From NCBI GenBank assembly GCA_903822205.1, contig CAIJOK010000102.1, positions 1 to 64,000 of the forward strand: DNA of 64,000 bases, in the 5' to 3' direction. The notes below the pieces were generated by a model. It was not told the origin of the DNA. It did no database searches and saw only the letters and a list, made by a program, of their open reading frames with translations. How positions within the stretch are numbered: position 1 is the stretch's first letter; every line of letters starts with the position of its first letter. Position numbers and translations under genes: made by a program. Shown piece after piece: positions 58,906 through 64,000 of this stretch. Source of the DNA: an uncultured beta proteobacterium. Its GTDB lineage: Bacteria > Pseudomonadota > Gammaproteobacteria > Burkholderiales > Burkholderiaceae_C.

Positions 58906-59034
58906 GAGTTTTCTTATCTCGGGCTGACACCGGCCCTCACCGGCATTTGTCGCGCTGCCAACAGTGCTGTCCGGTTGAGGTTCATCCACCTTGAAACCTA
59001 ACTTTTTTGCGGTGATTGCCGCCGCCCCATCCCC

Positions 59035-60741
59035 ATGTCTCAATCGCCTGAATCGTCTGAATCGTCTGAATCTTTTGCATCCCTGTTTGAAGAGTCCTTA
59101 AAGCACACTGAAATGCGCGCCGGCGAGGTCATCACCGCCGAAGTTGTCCGCATTGACCACAGTTTTGTCGTTGTGAATGCCGGCCTCAAATCCGAGTCTT
59201 ACGTTCCCCTTGAAGAATTCAAGGACGACCATGGCCACGTAGAAGTCCAAATTGGCGACTTTGTTTCTGTCGCTATCGGTTCGATCGAAAACGGCTATGG
59301 TGACACCATCCTCAGCCGCGATACGGCCAAACGTTTAGCCTCCTGGATGAGCCTTGAGCGTGCCCTGGAGTCCGGCGAATTCGTCACCGGCACCACCAAC
59401 GGCAAGGTCAAGGGCGGCCTGACCGTGCTGGTCAATGGCATCCGTGCCTTTTTGCCTGGCTCGTTGGTCGATACCCGTCCCACCAAAGACCTGTCCCCGT
59501 ATGAAAACAAAACGATGGAGTTCAAGGTCATCAAGCTCGACCGCAAGCGCAACAACGTTGTTTTAAGCCGCCGTGCCGTGATCGAAGCCTCGATGGGCGA
59601 AGAGCGCTCCAAGCTGATGAACACCCTCAAAGAAGGTGCCATCGTCCACGGCGTGGTCAAAAACATCACCGAATACGGTGCGTTTGTTGATCTGGGCGGC
59701 ATTGACGGTTTGTTGCACATCACCGACATGGCATGGCGGCGTGTTCGCCACCCGTCAGAGGTCGTGGTTGCCGGACAAGAGGTGACCGCCAAAATTCTCA
59801 AGTTTGACACCGACAAAAATCGTGTCTCACTGGGCTTGAAGCAAATGGCCGATGACCCCTGGATGGGTGTCAGTCGCCGTTACCCTGCTGGCACCCGCAT
59901 GTTTGGCAAGATCACCAACATTGCCGACTATGGTGCGTTTGTCGAGATCGAACCTGGCATTGAGGGACTGGTTCACGTGTCAGAAATGGACTGGACCAAT
60001 AAAAACGTGGCCCCCGCCAAAATTGTGTCGATGGGCGACGAAGTTGAAGTCATGGTTCTGGAAATCGATGAAGACAAGCGCCGCATCAGCCTGGGCATGA
60101 AGCAATGCCGCGCCAACCCCTGGCAAGAGTTTGCCCAAAACACCAAGCGCGGTGACCACGTTAAAGGCCCGATCAAATCGATCACCGACTTTGGCGTGTT
60201 TGTCGGTTTGGCCGCCGGAATCGACGGCTTGGTCCATCTGTCTGACCTGTCCTGGAACGAGTCTGGCGAGGCGGCTGTGCGCGAATACAAAAAAGGTCAA
60301 GAGGTTGAGGCCATCGTTCTGGCTGTCGATGTGGACCGTGAACGCATTTCCCTGGGCATCAAACAGCTCGATTCTGACCCCTTCACCACCTATGCCACGC
60401 TCAATGACAAAGGCTCGGTCGTCACCGGCAAGGTGAAGTCTGTCGATGTCAAAGGTGCCGAGATCATCCTTGCCGACGATGTGATGGGCTATGTGCGGGT
60501 GTCAGAAATCTCTCGCGATCGCGTTGAAGATGCCCGCAATGTCCTCAAAGAGGGCGACGAAATCACCGCCGTGGTGCTCAATGTCGATCGCAAAGCGCGC
60601 GCCATTGTCTTGTCCATCAAGGCCAAGGATGCCGCTGACCAAAGTGAGGCCATGGCTACTCTAAGCCAGCAATCATCGCGCGAGAACGCCGGAACCACCA
60701 GCCTGGGTGCATTGCTGCGCGCCAAGCTGGACAACAACTAA
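59035..60741 (+). CDS. rpsA: 30S ribosomal protein S1
   Basis: S1 binds mRNA and promotes translation initiation. The 568-residue protein has six S1 domains, with the highly similar copies recognisable by [51 protein letters not shown] and [26 protein letters not shown]. The first residues carry three Ser-Glu-Ser repeats ([13 protein letters not shown]). A terminator with a large structured loop lies downstream. Confidence 0.97.
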   Translation: MSQSPESSESSESFASLFEESLKHTEMRAGEVITAEVVRIDHSFVVVNAGLKSESYVPLEEFKDDHGHVEVQIGDFVSVAIGSIENGYGDTILSRDTAKRLASWMSLERALESGEFVTGTTNGKVKGGLTVLVNGIRAFLPGSLVDTRPTKDLSPYENKTMEFKVIKLDRKRNNVVLSRRAVIEASMGEERSKLMNTLKEGAIVHGVVKNITEYGAFVDLGGIDGLLHITDMAWRRVRHPSEVVVAGQEVTAKILKFDTDKNRVSLGLKQMADDPWMGVSRRYPAGTRMFGKITNIADYGAFVEIEPGIEGLVHVSEMDWTNKNVAPAKIVSMGDEVEVMVLEIDEDKRRISLGMKQCRANPWQEFAQNTKRGDHVKGPIKSITDFGVFVGLAAGIDGLVHLSDLSWNESGEAAVREYKKGQEVEAIVLAVDVDRERISLGIKQLDSDPFTTYATLNDKGSVVTGKVKSVDVKGAEIILADDVMGYVRVSEISRDRVEDARNVLKEGDEITAVVLNVDRKARAIVLSIKAKDAADQSEAMATLSQQSSRENAGTTSLGALLRAKLDNN

Positions 60742-60783
60742 GGTTGTTTTCACACCGGCCTGTTGGTATTTTTTAGTGCCACT

Positions 60784-60850
60784 ACACAACCGCTTGTCTT
60801 CACTGGCAAATGATCGGCAAAAGACCGGAAGCGGTTGTGTTCTATTTTTT
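60784..60850 (+). terminator. Long-stem terminator after rpsA
   Basis: A perfect 12-base inverted repeat, ACACAACCGCTT (60784-60795) with 60829-60840, is extended by GTCTT (60796-60800) pairing with AAGAC (60821-60825) across a three-base bulge. T-rich sequence (60841-60850) follows. It separates rpsA from ihfB and could allow partial read-through. Confidence 0.75.
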
Positions 60851-60869
60851 GTATTCCTAATGACCGATC

Positions 60870-61187
60870 ATGACAAGATCAGAACTCATCGCAGAACTGG
60901 CAGCACGGTACAAGCATTTGACCCAAAATGACACCGACATCGCCGTCAAAGCTATCATCGACACCATGAATGAGGCCCTGGTGCGAGGGCAACGCATCGA
61001 AATTCGGCGTTTTGGCAGTTTTTCCATCAAGTACCGCCCCCCCCGCGTGGGCCGCAACCCCCGCAATGGTGACAGTGTGGATATTCCAGAGAAGCGCGCC
61101 CTGCACTTCAAGCCTGGCAAAATTTTGCGTGAAGAGGTGGACAAGCACCACACCGTGCCATCTTCGCCTGATCAGGCTGCACCTTAA
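60870..61187 (+). CDS. ihfB: Integration host factor beta subunit
   Basis: IHF beta pairs with IHF alpha to bend DNA at specific sites. The 105-residue HU/IHF-fold protein begins [21 protein letters not shown] and has the DNA-intercalating arm [22 protein letters not shown] with the conserved Pro. The ending ([20 protein letters not shown]) is slightly longer than usual. Its place after rpsA is conserved in proteobacteria. Confidence 0.96.
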   Translation: MTRSELIAELAARYKHLTQNDTDIAVKAIIDTMNEALVRGQRIEIRRFGSFSIKYRPPRVGRNPRNGDSVDIPEKRALHFKPGKILREEVDKHHTVPSSPDQAAP

Positions 61188-61238
61188 GCGCTTGCACCGT
61201 TGACCGGTATCGGTTGTCTATGCCATGCTGCTCCTCTG

Positions 61239-61574
61239 ATGAACAAATTCTTAACTCTGATCAAATGGCTGCTCAAAGCCGCCATTTTTTTTACCCTGTT
61301 TGCTTTTGCGCTCAACAACCAGCAAGACACCACCGTTCATTTTTTCTTTGGCAATCAATGGCGTGCGCCGCAGGTTCTGGTGGTGCTCAGCGCTTTTGCC
61401 CTGGGGGTTGCAGTAGGCGTTTTGGGCATGGTGCCTTGGTGGTGGCGGCATCGTCGCATCACTCAAACCCAAACCCAAACGCATTCGACCGCCACCTCTC
61501 TTGAGGTACAGGTACCTGTCACCGCAGGTGCGCAAACAACGCCCCTTCAACCACCCTACGTTGATGGAATTTGA
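61239..61574 (+). CDS. lapA: LapA-domain inner-membrane protein
   Basis: This 111-residue protein has two membrane helices (about residues 10-25 and 44-64), the DUF1049/LapA pattern, and a Thr/Gln-rich cytoplasmic tail. LapA acts with LapB in controlling LpxC turnover and lipopolysaccharide assembly. ATG 61239 directly precedes the first helix. It overlaps lapB by 11 bases. Confidence 0.85.
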   Translation: MNKFLTLIKWLLKAAIFFTLFAFALNNQQDTTVHFFFGNQWRAPQVLVVLSAFALGVAVGVLGMVPWWWRHRRITQTQTQTHSTATSLEVQVPVTAGAQTTPLQPPYVDGI

Positions 61575-62724
61575 TGTGAGCTGGGTTTTGCTGGGCCTGC
61601 CCCTGGCCTTCATGCTGGGATGGGTGGCCTCGCGCTTTGATCTGCGCCAAATGCGGCTGGACAACCGGCAAGCCCCCAAGGCCTATTTCAAGGGCCTTAA
61701 TTTTTTGCTGCACGAGCAGCATGACCAGGCCATCGATGCCTTTATCGAGGCCGTTCAGATCGACCCCGATACCTCGGAACTGCACTTTGCACTGGGCAAT
61801 CTGTTTCGCCGTCGCGGCGAATACGAACGCGCTGTGCGGGTTCACGAACACCTGCTATCGCGTGGAGACCTGAGCACCCCTGACCGACACCGTGCGCGGT
61901 ATGCGCTGGCGATCGACTTTTTGAAGGCCGGTCTGCTGGATCGCGCTGAGGCTGCCTTGGCGCAACTTGAAGGCACATCTTTTGAGGCAGAGGCCCTACA
62001 GGCCCTGTTGACCAGCCACGAACGCAGCCGCGACTGGGTGCAGGCTGCCAAGGTTGCTGCCCGTCTTGAACACTCGGGTCAGGGCAGTTTTTGCCACCGC
62101 ATCGCCCACTACCTGTGCGAGCAAGCCGCCGCACACCTAGCCCACGGCGAGCTTGAACCCGCTCTGAACCTGTTGCGTCAGGCGACGGCACTGGCATCCG
62201 ATGCTGCCCGTCCACCCCTGGACTTGGCCCGCTTGTTGCACAACAGGGGTCAAACGGCTGAGGCTTTTCTCGTGTTGTCAGATGCGCTGGACCGTGTGAC
62301 CACGGCCACCCCCCTGATCGCACCGCTCTATGCCCAACTGGCGATGGCCACCGATCAGGCCGGAGGAGCATTACCCCGTCTGATTTCCCACTACCTGAAC
62401 GCCCCATCGCTGGACGTGCTGGATGCCATCGTGATGCTCACCCACGCCCACGTTCAGTTTGGCCCCCACACCGCAGCTCCGGACTGGTACATCCGCCATC
62501 TGGTGCAAGAGCCTTCACTGGTGGCGGCTTTGCGGTGGGTGACTGTTGCCATGAGCGAGCAGCCCTTGCCGGCCCCTGTGCTGCGTGCGATCGACCACGC
62601 CGCTGTGCCACTGCTGCGCTACCGTTGTGCGGCCTGCGGGTTTGAGTCCACGCAACACTTCTGGCAGTGTCCTGGGTGTCAAACCTGGGACAGTTACCCC
62701 GCTCGCCGGGTTGAAGAACTCTAA
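61564..62724 (+). CDS. lapB: LapB tetratricopeptide protein
   Basis: LapB (YciM) coordinates LPS synthesis and FtsH-mediated LpxC degradation at the inner membrane. The 386-residue protein has one N-terminal membrane helix (MEFDVSWVLLGLPLAFMLGW). Several TPR repeats follow (KAYFKGLNFLLHEQHDQAIDAF, TSELHFALGNLFRRRGEYERA), then a C-terminal rubredoxin-type metal site (CAACGFESTQHFWQCPGC). All four Cys are present. ATG 61564 overlaps the lapA end. Its known partner FtsH is also encoded in this window (43753-45678). Confidence 0.94.
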   Translation: MEFDVSWVLLGLPLAFMLGWVASRFDLRQMRLDNRQAPKAYFKGLNFLLHEQHDQAIDAFIEAVQIDPDTSELHFALGNLFRRRGEYERAVRVHEHLLSRGDLSTPDRHRARYALAIDFLKAGLLDRAEAALAQLEGTSFEAEALQALLTSHERSRDWVQAAKVAARLEHSGQGSFCHRIAHYLCEQAAAHLAHGELEPALNLLRQATALASDAARPPLDLARLLHNRGQTAEAFLVLSDALDRVTTATPLIAPLYAQLAMATDQAGGALPRLISHYLNAPSLDVLDAIVMLTHAHVQFGPHTAAPDWYIRHLVQEPSLVAALRWVTVAMSEQPLPAPVLRAIDHAAVPLLRYRCAACGFESTQHFWQCPGCQTWDSYPARRVEEL

Positions 62725-62740
62725 CAGTCTAAACACCGCC

Positions 62741-63682
62741 ATGATCACCTCAATGACCATCGCCAAAGACCGCTTGCAAGTCGCCCGTGTGCTGGTTGTG
62801 GGCGACGTGATGCTGGACCGTTACTGGTTTGGCACGGTTGACCGCATCAGCCCCGAGGCCCCCGTGCCAGTGGTTCGCATCACCCGTGAGGAAGAGCGCA
62901 ATGGCGGGGCCGCCAACGTGGCCTACAACGTGGTGACGCTGGGGGCGCAGGCCTCTTTGCTGACCGTGGTGGGTGACGATGAGGCCAGTCATCGGCTTGA
63001 AGCCCTGGTGGCCACCACCGGCATTTCGCCCTATTTTGGCCGCGATGCGGCGCTTAAAACCACGGTCAAACTGCGCGTCATTGGCAGGCAACAGCAGTTG
63101 ATACGGCTTGATTTTGAAAACACACCCAAGAACGAAGTTCTGGCCTCACAAACTACCACCTTTGCGCAATTGCTGCCCAGCCACCATGCGGTGCTGTTTT
63201 CTGACTATGGCAAGGGCGGCTTAGCCCACATCAGCGACATGATCGCCCGCGCCAAAGCGGCCCAAAAACCCATTTTGATCGACCCCAAAGGCGCAGACTA
63301 TTCGCGCTACCGGGGGGCTTGCGTCATCACCCCCAACCGGGCTGAATTGCAACAGGTGATAGGCCCCTGGAGCGACGAGTCTGATTTGCGGGAACGGGTT
63401 CAATCCCTGCGCGCGCAGCTTGATTTGCAGGCCGTGCTGCTTACCCGCAGCGAGCAGGGCATGACCTTGTTTGATGCCGATGGCGACTGCCACGTCAGTA
63501 CACAAGCGCGTGAGGTGTTTGATGTGACCGGTGCTGGCGACACCGTGATCGCCACCCTGGCCGCCCTGATGGCCTCTGGCATCAGCCTGCGTGAAGCCAT
63601 GCCATTGGCCAATTGCGCAGCAGGACTGGTGGTGGGCAAATTTGGCACGGCCACCGTTTCTTATGAGGAGTTGTTCACATGA
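62741..63682 (+). CDS. rfaE1: Heptose-7-phosphate kinase RfaE1 (HldE kinase domain)
   Basis: RfaE1 phosphorylates heptose-7-phosphate in the synthesis of ADP-heptose for lipopolysaccharide. The 313-residue PfkB-family kinase has [27 protein letters not shown] near the N terminus, [15 protein letters not shown], and the catalytic [14 protein letters not shown] (about residue 260). It lacks the C-terminal adenylyltransferase domain of E. coli HldE, as in most betaproteobacteria. Its stop overlaps the hldD start by four bases. ATG 62741 is preferred; ATG 62753 is possible. Confidence 0.94.
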   Translation: MITSMTIAKDRLQVARVLVVGDVMLDRYWFGTVDRISPEAPVPVVRITREEERNGGAANVAYNVVTLGAQASLLTVVGDDEASHRLEALVATTGISPYFGRDAALKTTVKLRVIGRQQQLIRLDFENTPKNEVLASQTTTFAQLLPSHHAVLFSDYGKGGLAHISDMIARAKAAQKPILIDPKGADYSRYRGACVITPNRAELQQVIGPWSDESDLRERVQSLRAQLDLQAVLLTRSEQGMTLFDADGDCHVSTQAREVFDVTGAGDTVIATLAALMASGISLREAMPLANCAAGLVVGKFGTATVSYEELFT

Positions 63683-64000
63683 CCCGTATCGTGGTGACCG
63701 GCGCGGCCGGCTTTATTGGTTCCAACCTGATCAAGGGCTTGAACCAGCGCGGATTGACCGACATCATCGCCGTCGATGACCTGACCCAAGGCGACAAGTT
63801 TTGCAATCTGGCAGATTTGCAAATCTCGGACTACATCGATGCCGATTTGTTTTATGACCACTATGCCGACAGTGGGTTTGGTCAGATCGAAGCCATCTTT
63901 CATCAAGGTGCTTGCAGCAACACCATGGAAAGCAACGGCAAATACATGTTGCAAAACAACTTTGCCACATCGGTGCAGCTTTATCACGCTTGCCAAAAGC
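63679..64000 (+). CDS. hldD: ADP-heptose epimerase HldD (partial, cut by window end)
   Basis: HldD epimerises ADP-D-glycero-D-manno-heptose. Only the first 107 residues are in the window. [21 protein letters not shown] is the Rossmann loop, followed by [27 protein letters not shown] and the active-site region [23 protein letters not shown]. The rest lies beyond the window. It is translationally coupled to rfaE1. Confidence 0.95.
   Translation, partial: MTRIVVTGAAGFIGSNLIKGLNQRGLTDIIAVDDLTQGDKFCNLADLQISDYIDADLFYDHYADSGFGQIEAIFHQGACSNTMESNGKYMLQNNFATSVQLYHACQK

Overview
The window is a contiguous piece of a chromosome from a betaproteobacterium, most likely order Burkholderiales and close to the Comamonadaceae. 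This rests on the porin type, the sdhCDAB-sdhE-gltA block, the serC-pheA-tyrA-aroA/cmk-rpsA-ihfB-lapA-lapB-rfaE-hldD block, rpsU-rpmF-plsX-fabHDG, and zipA-ligA. GC content looks like the high fifties by eye. Genes are tightly packed. I found no tRNA, rRNA, CRISPR array, prophage or intact insertion sequence.

Layout. 1-4.1 kb: a helical hypothetical protein, two tandem porins sharing one leader, and two small DUF1640-type proteins. 4.1-10.8 kb: uup, a fused yejF-type ABC ATPase, edd and serB. 10.8-22.1 kb (minus strand): fimV, gshB, ligA, zipA, fabG, fabD, fabH, plsX, rpmF, rpsU. 22.3-29.7 kb: a multihaem electron-transfer locus. 29.8-33.1 kb: hisA, hisH, hisB, hisC. 33.3-39.3 kb: a FliD-like small protein, rimO, ygfZ, a family-4 uracil-DNA glycosylase, a GH16 glucanase and a DUF4160/DUF2442 pair. 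39.3-47.1 kb: an HDOD hybrid kinase, folP, ftsH and a GH18-like hydrolase. 47.2-52.4 kb: sdhCDAB, sdhE, gltA. 52.4-53.3 kb: hscB and iscA. 53.6 kb to the end: aromatic amino acid genes, rpsA, ihfB, lapAB, rfaE1 and the start of hldD.

The most interesting part is 22.3-29.7 kb. A decahaem MtrA/MtoA-type cytochrome and an MtrB/PioB-type barrel lie in tandem behind a small monohaem cytochrome. Divergent from them are a second monohaem cytochrome, a NapC/CymA-type tetrahaem quinol dehydrogenase and a third monohaem cytochrome. Seventeen CXXCH motifs sit in about 4 kb. No outer-surface MtrC/OmcA-type protein is present, which resembles the Mto/Pio Fe(II)-oxidation arrangement more than metal reduction. 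The divergent intergenic region holds a good FNR-type site. A histidine kinase without a response regulator, with a Met/His-rich periplasmic segment, closes the locus. At least one of the small class I cytochromes has no methionine after its haem motif, so Met cannot be its axial ligand.

Several normally conserved operons are broken here: fabG is not followed by acpP-fabF, folP not by glmM, iscA-hscB lacks iscRSU and hscA, and hisA lacks hisF-hisI-hisE. This suggests a rearranged genome. The remaining genes are ordinary housekeeping functions.
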